From Palsa-504 sp963819785 (GTDB lineage: Bacteria; Actinomycetota; Actinomycetes; Streptosporangiales; Streptosporangiaceae), in assembly GCA_963819785.1 (NCBI GenBank), contig CAWFXW010000022.1:291953-355952 (forward strand): a stretch of DNA of 64,000 bases. The letters are read 5' to 3'. Within the stretch, counting starts at the first letter, position 1. Every line of letters starts with the position of its first letter. The notes under the pieces were generated by a model. It saw only the letters and a list, made by a program, of their open reading frames with translations. It was not told the DNA's origin and did no database searches. The position numbers and the translations under genes are program-made. Positions 8,753-16,163 of the stretch are shown here, piece by piece.

Positions 8753-9249
8753 CGCCGACCCAGTTCGCCGCGTCCCACCACGCGCCGTTCCACCACGCGG
8801 GCGGGCAGCGCGTTCCTCGGTCCGCTTCCGTTTCCGCTTGGGCTTGGGCTTGGGCTTGGGCTTCGGCGCAGGGTGACGGCGTGGCGGACGCCGTAGGCCA
8901 GCGCGCCCAGGCGGCCCACCGGGCCGGCGGCGACGGCGCGGCCCAGGCCGGTCAGCGCGGTGACCTGCCCGGCGAGTTCGGCCATCCCGGCGTCGAGTTC
9001 GTCCATGCTGGCGGCGACCGACTCGGTGCGATTCAGCTGGGTGTGGGCCCGGGCCACGGCGGCCTGCGCCCCGGTGACGGCATTATGGGCTTCCTGCAGC
9101 AGCGTGTCGCTGCGCTCGCGCAGGTCGGCGACCAGTTTGCTGCTTTCTGACAGCAGGCGGCCCAGCCGGAACAGGACGAAGACGCCCACGCTGACCAGCA
9201 GTGCCCAGAAGACGGCGGCGATCAGCGCGGCCGCTTGCGCCGCGTTCAT
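8749..9249 (-). CDS. DUF948 domain-containing membrane protein
   Basis: A 166-residue protein starting MNAAQAAALIAAVFWALLVS. One N-terminal membrane helix is followed by a heptad-like coiled-coil stretch (LGRLLSESSKLVADLRER...HTQLNRTESVAASMDELD), the usual DUF948 layout. The C-terminus is Ser/Pro- and Arg-rich and includes SPSPSPSPS, encoded by a CTTGGG hexanucleotide repeat at about 8837-8862. The start at 9249 is preferred to the longer in-frame extension because that extension would run back into rarA. DUF948 proteins are of unknown function; chemotaxis-receptor-like folds have been suggested. Confidence 0.75.
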   Translation of the reverse strand: MNAAQAAALIAAVFWALLVSVGVFVLFRLGRLLSESSKLVADLRERSDTLLQEAHNAVTGAQAAVARAHTQLNRTESVAASMDELDAGMAELAGQVTALTGLGRAVAAGPVGRLGALAYGVRHAVTLRRSPSPSPSPSGNGSGPRNALPARVVERRVVGRGELGRR

Positions 9250-9262
9250 GCCGTGTCTCCTG

Positions 9263-10654
9263 TCATGGCTGCTCCTTGTGGTCTCGTTTGCGGAGGATGG
9301 CCCTGATCCGCCCGGTGCGTTCGGCGATTCGAGCTTCCTGGCCGTGCCCAGACGGCTCGTAGTAGACGCGCTCCGCCACCGGTTCGGGAGCGTAGCGCTG
9401 CGCGACGATGCCGTCGTCGAAGTCGTGCGGGTAGAGGTAACCCTCGCCGTGGCCGACCTTGCCCGCCCCAGGATAGTGCGCATCGCGCAGGTGCGCTGGC
9501 ACGGCCCCGATTAGCCCGTTTCTCACGTCGGCGCCGGCCGAGCTGATCGCCTTGATCACGGCGTTGGACTTGGGCGCGAGCGAGATGTGGATGACCGCCT
9601 GGGCCAGGTTGATCCGGGCCTCGGGCAGCCCGACGAACTCGACCGCCTGCGCGGCGGCGACCGCGGTCAGCAGCGCGGTCGGGTCGGCCAGGCCGACGTC
9701 CTCGCTGGCGTGCACGATGAGCCGCCGCGCGATGAACCGCGGGTCCTCCCCCGCCTCGATCATCCGGGCCAGGTAGTGCAGCGCCGCGTCCACGTCACTG
9801 CCTCGCATGGACTTGATGAACGCGCTGATCACGTCGTAGTGCTGGTCGCCGTCGCGGTCGTAGCGGACCGCGGCCCGGTCCACCGCGCGTTCCAGCGTCT
9901 GGATGTCGATGTGGTTGTCTTCGTGGCCTTGGCCTTGGCCTTGGCCTAGGGCGGCCGCCTCCAGGTAGGTGAGGGCGCGGCGTGCGTCGCCGCCGGCCAG
10001 CCTGATGAGGTGCTCTTTCGCGTCTTCGGCGAGGGTTACTTTGCCGTCCAGGCCGCGGGGGTCGGTCACGGCCCGCTGGATGACGTCCCGGATGTCGTCG
10101 TCGGACAGCGGCTGCAGGGTGAGCAGCAGCGACCTGGACAGCAGCGGTGAGACCACGGAGAAGAACGGGTTCTCGGTGGTGGCGCCGATGAACGAGACCC
10201 AGCGGTTCTCCACCGCCGGGAGCAGCGCGTCCTGCTGGGTCTTGGAGAACCGGTGCACCTCGTCGATGAACAGGACGGTCTGGGTGCCGCTCATGCCCAG
10301 CGTGCGGCGGGCCGCGTCGACCGCCGCGCGCACGTCCTTGACCCCCGCGCTGACCGCCGAGAGTTCGACGAAGCGGCGCTTGGTCACCTGGCTGACCACG
10401 TAAGCCAGGGTCGTCTTGCCGGTGCCGGGCGGGCCCCACAGCAACAGCGACATGGGGGCATCGTTGTCGATCAGCTTGCGGAACGGCGTGCCGGCGCTGG
10501 TCAGGTGGTGTTGCCCGATCACCTCGTCCAGGGAGCGCGGGCGCATCCGGACGGCGAGCGGCGCGGCCGCTTGGGCCGCCGCCTCTTCCGCTTCGTCGAA
10601 CAGGCTCCCGGGCTGCCCACCCACCTCCCCAGCCCTCTTCACGGTTCCGGCCAT
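9263..10654 (-). CDS. rarA: replication-associated recombination protein A (AAA ATPase)
   Basis: This 463-residue AAA+ ATPase is of the RarA/MgsA (WRNIP1) family, which acts at stalled replication forks with SSB. Walker A is GPPGTGKTTLA, Walker B LFIDEVHRFSK, and sensor 1/arginine-finger region GATTENPFFSVVSPLLSRS. The C-terminal tetramerisation region contains RGSDVDAALHYLARMIEAGE and YPHDF. A GGCCTT hexamer repeat at about 9931-9953 adds GQGQGQG to a loop. A C-rich dispersed element overlaps codons near the N-terminus. Two DnaA-box-like sites lie directly upstream. Confidence 0.95.
   Translation of the reverse strand: MAGTVKRAGEVGGQPGSLFDEAEEAAAQAAAPLAVRMRPRSLDEVIGQHHLTSAGTPFRKLIDNDAPMSLLLWGPPGTGKTTLAYVVSQVTKRRFVELSAVSAGVKDVRAAVDAARRTLGMSGTQTVLFIDEVHRFSKTQQDALLPAVENRWVSFIGATTENPFFSVVSPLLSRSLLLTLQPLSDDDIRDVIQRAVTDPRGLDGKVTLAEDAKEHLIRLAGGDARRALTYLEAAALGQGQGQGHEDNHIDIQTLERAVDRAAVRYDRDGDQHYDVISAFIKSMRGSDVDAALHYLARMIEAGEDPRFIARRLIVHASEDVGLADPTALLTAVAAAQAVEFVGLPEARINLAQAVIHISLAPKSNAVIKAISSAGADVRNGLIGAVPAHLRDAHYPGAGKVGHGEGYLYPHDFDDGIVAQRYAPEPVAERVYYEPSGHGQEARIAERTGRIRAILRKRDHKEQP
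10613..10639 (+). repeat. dispersed C-rich element, copy 1 (in rarA)
   Basis: The + strand reads CTGCCCACCCACCTCCCC, then AGCCCTCTT, within the first codons of rarA. It aligns with tracts at 19275-19301 and 29362-29390. The complementary strand has several G-runs and could form a G-quadruplex. Confidence 0.5.
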
Positions 10655-10693
10655 CCCCCGACCTTATCTCGGGTCGCTGTCACTAGGACTTGG

Positions 10694-10733
10694 TTATCCA
10701 CAGGCGGATGCCTGCATGCTTAGGTTATCCACA
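10694..10733 (+). promoter_or_regulatory. two perfect DnaA-box-like sites (TTATCCACA)
   Basis: GGTTATCCACAGG occurs twice, with TTATCCACA at 10694-10702 and 10725-10733, same orientation, 31 bases apart. TTATCCACA is the classical DnaA-box consensus. The pair lies between divergent rarA and the AbiEi-like gene, so it could bind DnaA or be a promoter-region repeat. An origin is not supported: only two boxes are present and there is no dnaA-dnaN context. Confidence 0.5.
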
Positions 10734-10785
10734 GGTCTTTCGGCTCCGGGCCCCGGCGCTTGCGCGACCGGCAGCCTGAGGCTCT

Positions 10786-11142
10786 ATGTCAACAGAATCA
10801 CCTCTGCCATCACGCGAGTTGATCACCGTGCAGCGTAATGCGATTGCCCGCCGACAGGCTGAGAGCTGCGGCGTCAGTCCGCGCGCGATGCAAAGCAGAG
10901 TGCGTAGCGGCAGATGGCAGCAACTTCAACGAGGTGTTTACGCCACCTTCTCCGGGGAGCCCGCACGAGAAACCATGCTGTGGGCAGGCCTTGTCACGCT
11001 CAGGTTCGGACTGCTAGACCTTGGCGATCGCCGATGCGAGACCGCGATCGCAGTCGCCACGCTGCTGCGCCGCCACGGGTGGACCGGCATCCCCCACCCC
11101 TGCCCGCGCCCTGACTGCGCGCTACGAGCATCGACTCCATGA
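10786..11142 (+). pseudogene. AbiEi-antitoxin-like protein with internal deletion
   Basis: The 118-residue frame joins two parts that normally lie far apart in a common actinobacterial protein of roughly 300 residues. Residues 1-66 resemble the AbiEi-type N-terminal winged-helix domain (QAESCGVSPRAMQSRVRSGR, RGVYATFSG, MLWAG). The rest resembles the C-terminal tail (TLRFGLLDL, VATLLRRHGWTGIPHPC). The middle, which in this family leads into a VSR/DUF559 nuclease-like domain, is missing. No toxin partner is adjacent. The likeness is from memory of the family rather than a search. It is probably non-functional, though the frame is open. Confidence 0.55.
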
Positions 11143-11190
11143 TCGCGGGCAGTTTTGGTCCGTATTTGGCACCAACTGCCCGCGATCATG
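11138..11190. terminator. long perfect hairpin between convergent genes
   Basis: CATGATCGCGGGCAGTT at 11138-11154 is matched by its exact reverse complement at 11174-11190, giving a 17-bp stem with a 19-base loop that can pair further (GGT/ACC). It overlaps the stop regions of the AbiEi-like gene and aspS, which converge. No T-run follows on either strand. A bidirectional terminator or a REP-like palindrome are the likely roles. Confidence 0.65.
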
Positions 11191-12955
11191 AAACGGGGGG
11201 CGGAGGGGTGGGGTGGGGGTGGGCGTCGATGCCGGCTTCTCGGCGCTGGGCTTCGGTGATGGGGGTGGGGGCGCCGGTGAGCGGGTCTAGGCCGGACGCG
11301 GCTTTGGGGAAGGCGATTACGTCGCGGATGGTGGGCGCGCCGGCCAGCAGCATGCACACCCGGTCCCAGCCGAACGCGATGCCGCCGTGCGGCGGGGGGC
11401 CGTACATGAACGCGTCGAGGAGGAACCCGAACTGGGAGCGCGCCTCGGCGGGCGAGAGGCCGATCACGCTGAACACGGCCTGCTGCATCGCCGACTGGTG
11501 GATCCGGATGGACCCGCCGCCGATCTCGTACCCGTTGCACACGATGTCGTAGGCGTCGGCCAGCGCGCCGCCGGGCTCGGCGACGAACTTATCGGCCCAC
11601 TCGGGCAGCGGCGCGGTGAACGGATGGTGCACCGAGGTCCAGCCGCGGTCGCCGTCCTCCTCGAACATCGGCGCGTCCACCACCCACAGGAACGACCAGG
11701 CCGACTCGTCGATCAGGCCGCAGGCGCGGCCGATCTCCAGCCGTGCCGCGCCGAGCAGTTCCCGGGAGGCCTGGGCCGGGCCCGCCGCGAAGAACACGCA
11801 GTCGCCCGGGCCGGCGCCGGTGGCGGCGGCCAGCCCGGAGCGTTCGGCCTCGGACAGGTTCTTGGCCACCGGGCCGGTGATCTCGCCGTCCTCGCCGATC
11901 AGGGCGTAGGCCAGGCCACGCGCGCCCCGGGACCGGGCCCACTCCTGCCACTGGTCCAGCTCGCGCCGGGACTGCGACGCGCCACCGGGCATGACCACGG
12001 CCCCGACGTAGGGCGCCTGGAAGACGCGGAACTCCGTGCCGACGAAGTGCCCGGTCAGGTCGGTGAGCTCGCAGCCGAAGCGCAGGTCGGGCTTGTCCGA
12101 GCCGTACCGCGCCATCGCGTCCGCGTAGGTCATCCGGGGCAGCGGCGTGGGCACCTGGTATCCGGCGAGCTCGGACCAGAGCCGGGTCACGATGTCCTCG
12201 GCGACATCGATGACGTCCTGGCGGGTGACGAACGACATCTCGATGTCGATCTGGGTGAACTCGGGCTGCCGGTCCTTGCGGAAGTCCTCGTCCCGGAAGC
12301 ACCGGGCCAGCTGGTAGTAGCGCTCCAGCCCGCCGACCATGAGCAGCTGCTTGAACAGCTGGGGCGACTGCGGCAGCGCGTACCAGTTGCCCGGCCGCAG
12401 CCGGACCGGGACCAGGAAGTCGCGCGCGCCCTCCGGTGTCGACCGGGTCAGGTACGGGGTCTCCACGTTCACGAAGCGGTGCTCACGCATCACGTCGGAT
12501 AGCAGGTAGGCGGCCTGCGACCGGACGCGCAGCGCCCGGGCGGTGTCCTCGCGCCTGATGTCCAGGTACCGGTACTTGAGCCGGATGTCCTCGCTGATCT
12601 CGGCGGAGCCCTCGACCGGGAACGGCAGCGGGTCGGCCTCGCTGAGCACCTCGACCTCGTCCGCGGCCACCTCGATCTGGCCGGTGGGCAGCTCGGGGTT
12701 CTCGTTCCCGGCCGGGCGCTGCCGGACCGTCCCGGTCACCAGCACGCAGAACTCGGCCCGCAGCTCGTGAGCGCCGGCGTCTGGTGATGGAGCCTCCTCG
12801 CCGCGCCACACGACCTGGACCACGCCGCTCGCGTCGCGCAGGTCGATGAACACCACGCCGCCGTGGTCGCGGCGCCTGGCCACCCAGCCCGCCAGCACCA
12901 CGTGCTCTCCCGCGTGCGACGCCCGCAGCGTCCCCGCCTCATGGGTGCGGATCAT
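11186..12955 (-). CDS. aspS: aspartyl-tRNA synthetase (AspRS, bacterial type)
   Basis: This 589-residue class IIb synthetase begins with an OB-fold anticodon-binding domain (VVLAGWVARRRDHGGVVFID). The catalytic core shows motif 2 (CFRDEDFRKDRQPEFTQID) and motif 3 (GGIAFGWDRVCMLLAG), with a GAD insertion domain between. Length and layout fit bacterial AspRS, which in many actinobacteria also makes Asp-tRNA-Asn for GatCAB; that dual role is inferred. The last codons (HPHPTPPPP) are encoded by a G/C-rich run like the dispersed C-rich elements. Confidence 0.97.
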   Translation of the reverse strand: MIRTHEAGTLRASHAGEHVVLAGWVARRRDHGGVVFIDLRDASGVVQVVWRGEEAPSPDAGAHELRAEFCVLVTGTVRQRPAGNENPELPTGQIEVAADEVEVLSEADPLPFPVEGSAEISEDIRLKYRYLDIRREDTARALRVRSQAAYLLSDVMREHRFVNVETPYLTRSTPEGARDFLVPVRLRPGNWYALPQSPQLFKQLLMVGGLERYYQLARCFRDEDFRKDRQPEFTQIDIEMSFVTRQDVIDVAEDIVTRLWSELAGYQVPTPLPRMTYADAMARYGSDKPDLRFGCELTDLTGHFVGTEFRVFQAPYVGAVVMPGGASQSRRELDQWQEWARSRGARGLAYALIGEDGEITGPVAKNLSEAERSGLAAATGAGPGDCVFFAAGPAQASRELLGAARLEIGRACGLIDESAWSFLWVVDAPMFEEDGDRGWTSVHHPFTAPLPEWADKFVAEPGGALADAYDIVCNGYEIGGGSIRIHQSAMQQAVFSVIGLSPAEARSQFGFLLDAFMYGPPPHGGIAFGWDRVCMLLAGAPTIRDVIAFPKAASGLDPLTGAPTPITEAQRREAGIDAHPHPTPPPPVS

Positions 12956-13028
12956 CGCGTTCTTCTCCTCTGCTCACCGCTAGAAGTCTTTTCTACCGAA
13001 CGGACCCTGGTGCGTGCGCCCGGCCTGC

Positions 13029-13757
13029 TCACAGTCCCCGCGACGGGCCCGACTCGGGGGTCAGGTCGGCCAGGAACGGATTGGTGCGGCGTTCGGTGCC
13101 GATGGTGGTCTGCGGCCCGTGCCCGGACAGGACCAGGGTCTCGTCCGGAAGCGTCAGGCAGACCCGGGCCAGGCTGCGCAGGATCGTGGGGTAGTCCCCG
13201 CCGGGCAGGTCGGTCCGCCCGATCGACCCGGCGAACAGCAGGTCGCCGGAAAACAAGACGTCCCCGGGACGCTCTATTTTGCTTTTGCCGCCTGCCGTAA
13301 TCGGCTCTTCGAGAGGCAACCGGAATGTCACCGAGCCTTCGGTGTGGCCGGGCGCGTGATTCACGACGATCTGGAGTCCCGCGAGGCTCATCGTTATCCC
13401 GTCGGTGAGTTCTTTCACGTCATCCGGCTCGGTGAATTGAAGCCCGCCGAAAAGTTCCTGGCCAATCCCGAGCGCGAAACCGCGCCCCGGATCGCTGAGC
13501 AATCCGCGGTCCGCGGGATGGATATAGGCGGGGATGCCCCGGGCGCCGCATACCGGCGCGACTGACCACACGTGGTCGATATGACCGTGGGTGAGCAGGA
13601 CCGCGGCGGGGCTGAGCCGGTGCTCGGCGATGACCTCCTCGATCCCGCGCTCGGCGTCCTGGCCCGGGTCGATGATCACGCACTGCTCGCCGGGAGCGGT
13701 CGCGACGATATAACAGTTGGCGGCGAACGACCCTGCTGGGAACCCTGCGACGAGCAC
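13029..13757 (-). CDS. MBL-fold metallo-hydrolase (glyoxalase II-like)
   Basis: A 242-residue metallo-beta-lactamase-fold enzyme. The THGHIDHVW motif supplies zinc ligands, HAPGHTEGS and FSGDLLF supply the further His and bridging Asp, and SGHGPQTTIG holds the last His. In M. tuberculosis the equivalent position next to the cyclophilin and rel genes is held by a glyoxalase II-type gene, which this matches. It probably hydrolyses a thioester such as S-lactoylglutathione or a mycothiol analogue; the substrate is not provable here. It is divergent from the cyclophilin gene. Confidence 0.85.
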   Translation of the reverse strand: MLVAGFPAGSFAANCYIVATAPGEQCVIIDPGQDAERGIEEVIAEHRLSPAAVLLTHGHIDHVWSVAPVCGARGIPAYIHPADRGLLSDPGRGFALGIGQELFGGLQFTEPDDVKELTDGITMSLAGLQIVVNHAPGHTEGSVTFRLPLEEPITAGGKSKIERPGDVLFSGDLLFAGSIGRTDLPGGDYPTILRSLARVCLTLPDETLVLSGHGPQTTIGTERRTNPFLADLTPESGPSRGL

Positions 13758-13858
13758 AACCGTCCTTTCTCACGGTACGGTGTCTCAGGCTACCGAGGTG
13801 ACCCGCATGGCGGCGAACCGATAACGAAGGGTACCGGACCCGGGATCTGGAAGGTACG

Positions 13859-13878
13859 ATTCGCGAGCGATCGCGAAT
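13859..13878. promoter_or_regulatory. perfect dyad ATTCGCGA-N4-TCGCGAAT
   Basis: ATTCGCGA (13859-13866) and TCGCGAAT (13871-13878) are exact inverted repeats around GCGA. The site lies in the 259-base gap between the divergent MBL hydrolase and cyclophilin genes, a usual place for an operator. The regulator is unknown. Confidence 0.45.
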
Positions 13879-13891
13879 TATGCGGGGGTTA

Positions 13892-13905
13892 GGGGGATCT
13901 CCCCC
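13892..13905. other. short GC hairpin in divergent intergenic region
   Basis: GGGGGATCTCCCCC can fold into a compact stem. No T-run follows it. It could affect the leader of the cyclophilin mRNA or simply be part of the GC-rich spacer. Confidence 0.3.
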
Positions 13906-14016
13906 GAGCCTCGCCAGCCATGTTCCGGGATCAACGGTATACGGGTTCGTTGGCCTGCCTCCCCGTGAATACCAGCGGTAGTCAGATAACGCAACAGGCC
14001 AAGGAGGACAGGACCG

Positions 14017-14895
14017 GTGGCGGGTAAGAACGAACGCCAGCGCAGGCAAGCCAGGGAAAAGTACCGCCGTCAGCAGGAACTGCGGTCCGCTAGACAGCGC
14101 CAGATCCGCAAGCGCTGGCTGACCGGGACCAGCGCGGTCGCGGTCGCGGCGCTGATCGCAGGGCTGCTATGGGCGTTCCTGCCCGGCGCCGGCGCCAAGA
14201 AGCCATCTGCCTCGGCCAGCAAATCGCCCTCCGCGTCCGCGTCCGCGTCCGCAACGACGTCGGCGGCCACCGTGGCCGAGCCGGCGCATCACTGCGCCTA
14301 TACCAAGGCCACCCCGGTCTCGAAGAACGTCGGTCTCCCGCCCGCCACGCCGGACTACGCCGCCAGCTACCAGGCGACGATCAAGACCAACCTGGGCCCG
14401 ATCACCGTCAGCCTGCTCAACAGCAAGGCCACCTGCACGGTCAATTCGTTCATCCATCTCGCGCAGACGGGCTACTTCAACAACACCCAGTGCCACAGGC
14501 TGCTGACGAGCGGTATCTACGTGCTGCAGTGCGGCGACGCTTACGCCACGGCGAGCACCAAGCTGAACTGCAGCACTACCAGCACCGTCGGCACCGGAAC
14601 GCCGGGCTACGAGTACGCCAGCGAGAATCTCACTAACGCCAAATACCCGGCGGGAACGGTCGCGATGGCGAACGGAGGAACCGCTACCAGCAACGGCAGC
14701 CAGTTCTTCATCGTGTTCAAAGACAGCAGTTCCGGGCTGGGAACCTCCTATACACCCTTCGCCACGGTTTCATCTGGGCTGAATATCGTCCAGAATGTGG
14801 CAAAGGACGGAACCTCGTGTACATATCCCCAAGCCGGCGGCGGCGTCCCGAAGGAGAAGGTCATCATTGACAGCGTGACAATCAAGAAAACCTGA
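14017..14895 (+). CDS. membrane-anchored peptidyl-prolyl cis-trans isomerase (cyclophilin type)
   Basis: A 292-residue protein. A basic cytoplasmic N-terminus (KNERQRRQAREKYRRQQ) is followed by one membrane helix at about 34-55, a Ser/Ala/Lys low-complexity linker and a cyclophilin domain from about residue 120. The domain shows TIKTNLGPITVSLLN, FNNTQCHRLL, GTVAMANGG and GSQFFIVFKDS, the last being the conserved active-site region. It should catalyse prolyl isomerisation outside the membrane. The GTG start is preceded by AAGGAGGA. It corresponds to the ppiB-type gene next to rel in M. tuberculosis. Confidence 0.9.
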   Translation: MAGKNERQRRQAREKYRRQQELRSARQRQIRKRWLTGTSAVAVAALIAGLLWAFLPGAGAKKPSASASKSPSASASASATTSAATVAEPAHHCAYTKATPVSKNVGLPPATPDYAASYQATIKTNLGPITVSLLNSKATCTVNSFIHLAQTGYFNNTQCHRLLTSGIYVLQCGDAYATASTKLNCSTTSTVGTGTPGYEYASENLTNAKYPAGTVAMANGGTATSNGSQFFIVFKDSSSGLGTSYTPFATVSSGLNIVQNVAKDGTSCTYPQAGGGVPKEKVIIDSVTIKKT

Positions 14896-14922
14896 CGAGG
14901 AAGACGACGCAGGAGGTTCGCC

Positions 14923-16161
14923 GTGAGCACCGCCGACCATCCGTGGGGCCGGGTAGACGCCGACGGGACGGTGTATGTCCGTACCGCCGACGGTGAGCGG
15001 GTGATCGGATCCTGGCAGGCGGGGAGCCCGGAGGAGGCCCTGGCCTTCTACCAGCGTAAGTACGAGTCGCTGGAGACCGAGGTCGTCCTGCTCGAGCAGC
15101 GGATCAGCGCCACCGACCTGGCGCCCGCCCAGGCCGCGGCGACCGTTCAGCGTCTGCTGCGCAGCGTCGATGAGGCCAACGCCCTGGGTGACCTGGACGG
15201 GCTGCGGACCCGCCTGGAACGACTGACCGAGGATGTGGGCCAGCGCCGCGAGGAGGCCAAGGCGGCCCGCGAGCAGGCGCGGACCGCGGCCAAGGAGACC
15301 AAGGAGCGGATCGTCGCCGAGGCCGAGCAGATCGCCGCCGAGGCCACACACTGGAAGAGCAGCGGTGAGCGGATGCGCGAGCTGCTGGAGGAGTGGAAGG
15401 CGGCCCCGCACGCCGACCGGGCCGCCGAGGCGGTGCTGTGGAAGCGGCTGTCCGCGGCCCGGAACGCGTTCACCAAGCGGCGCAAGGCCTTCTTCGCCAC
15501 CTTGGAGTCCGAACGGGAGGACGTTCGGGCGCGCAAGGAGCAGCTCTGCGTCGAGGCTGAGTCGCTGTCCGGATCGACCGAGTGGGGCCCGACCACCAGC
15601 GCGTTCCGCGAGCTGATGGGCAAGTGGAAGGCGGCCGGCCGGGCGGACCGGGAGTCCGAGACCGAGCTATGGAAGCGCTTCCGGGCTGCCCAGGACAAGT
15701 TCTTCACCGCGCGCTCGGAGGTGTTCTCGGCCAAGGACGCCGCGCTGCGCGAGCACGCCGAGGCCAAGCAGCAGCTGCTGGACCAGGCTCAGGCGTTGCT
15801 TCCGGTGACCGACATCCGCGGGGCCCGGTCCGCGCTGCGCGGCATCCAGGAGCGCTGGGAACAGGTCGGCGCCGTGCCGCGCGATTCACGCGAGCACCTG
15901 GAGTCGGGGCTGCGCCGGGTCGAGGAAGCGGTGCGCAAGGCTGAGGAGACCCAGTGGCGCCGCTCCAACCCTGAGGCCCTGGCCCGCGCCGAGGGTACGG
16001 TCGCGCAGCTGCGCTCGACGATCGCCCAGCTGGAGGACCAGCTGGCCAAGGCGCGCGACCGGGGCGACGCCCGGGCCGCGCGCAACGCCGAGGAAGCCCT
16101 GACCGCCCGCCGGGCCTGGCTGGAGGAAGCCGAGCACACGCTCGCGGAGTTCTCCAGCTAA
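14923..16161 (+). CDS. DUF349 domain-containing protein
   Basis: This 412-residue soluble protein is almost entirely helical and highly charged. Several DUF349 repeats are visible by their recurring pattern: ELLEEWKAAPHADRAAEAVLWKRL, then FRELMGKWKAAGRADRESET, then the QERWEQVGAVPRD copy. A coiled-coil C-terminus follows (TVAQLRSTIAQLEDQLAKAR). DUF349 proteins have no settled biochemical role. A GGAGG ribosome site precedes the GTG start, 27 bases after the cyclophilin gene, so the two are probably co-transcribed. It converges on rel with only two bases between the stops. Confidence 0.85.
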   Translation: MSTADHPWGRVDADGTVYVRTADGERVIGSWQAGSPEEALAFYQRKYESLETEVVLLEQRISATDLAPAQAAATVQRLLRSVDEANALGDLDGLRTRLERLTEDVGQRREEAKAAREQARTAAKETKERIVAEAEQIAAEATHWKSSGERMRELLEEWKAAPHADRAAEAVLWKRLSAARNAFTKRRKAFFATLESEREDVRARKEQLCVEAESLSGSTEWGPTTSAFRELMGKWKAAGRADRESETELWKRFRAAQDKFFTARSEVFSAKDAALREHAEAKQQLLDQAQALLPVTDIRGARSALRGIQERWEQVGAVPRDSREHLESGLRRVEEAVRKAEETQWRRSNPEALARAEGTVAQLRSTIAQLEDQLAKARDRGDARAARNAEEALTARRAWLEEAEHTLAEFSS

Positions 16162-16163
16162 GT

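Noticed and set aside
10690..10735. Chromosomal replication origin
   Set aside because: Only two DnaA-box-like sites, no AT-rich unwinding region and no dnaA/dnaN neighbours.
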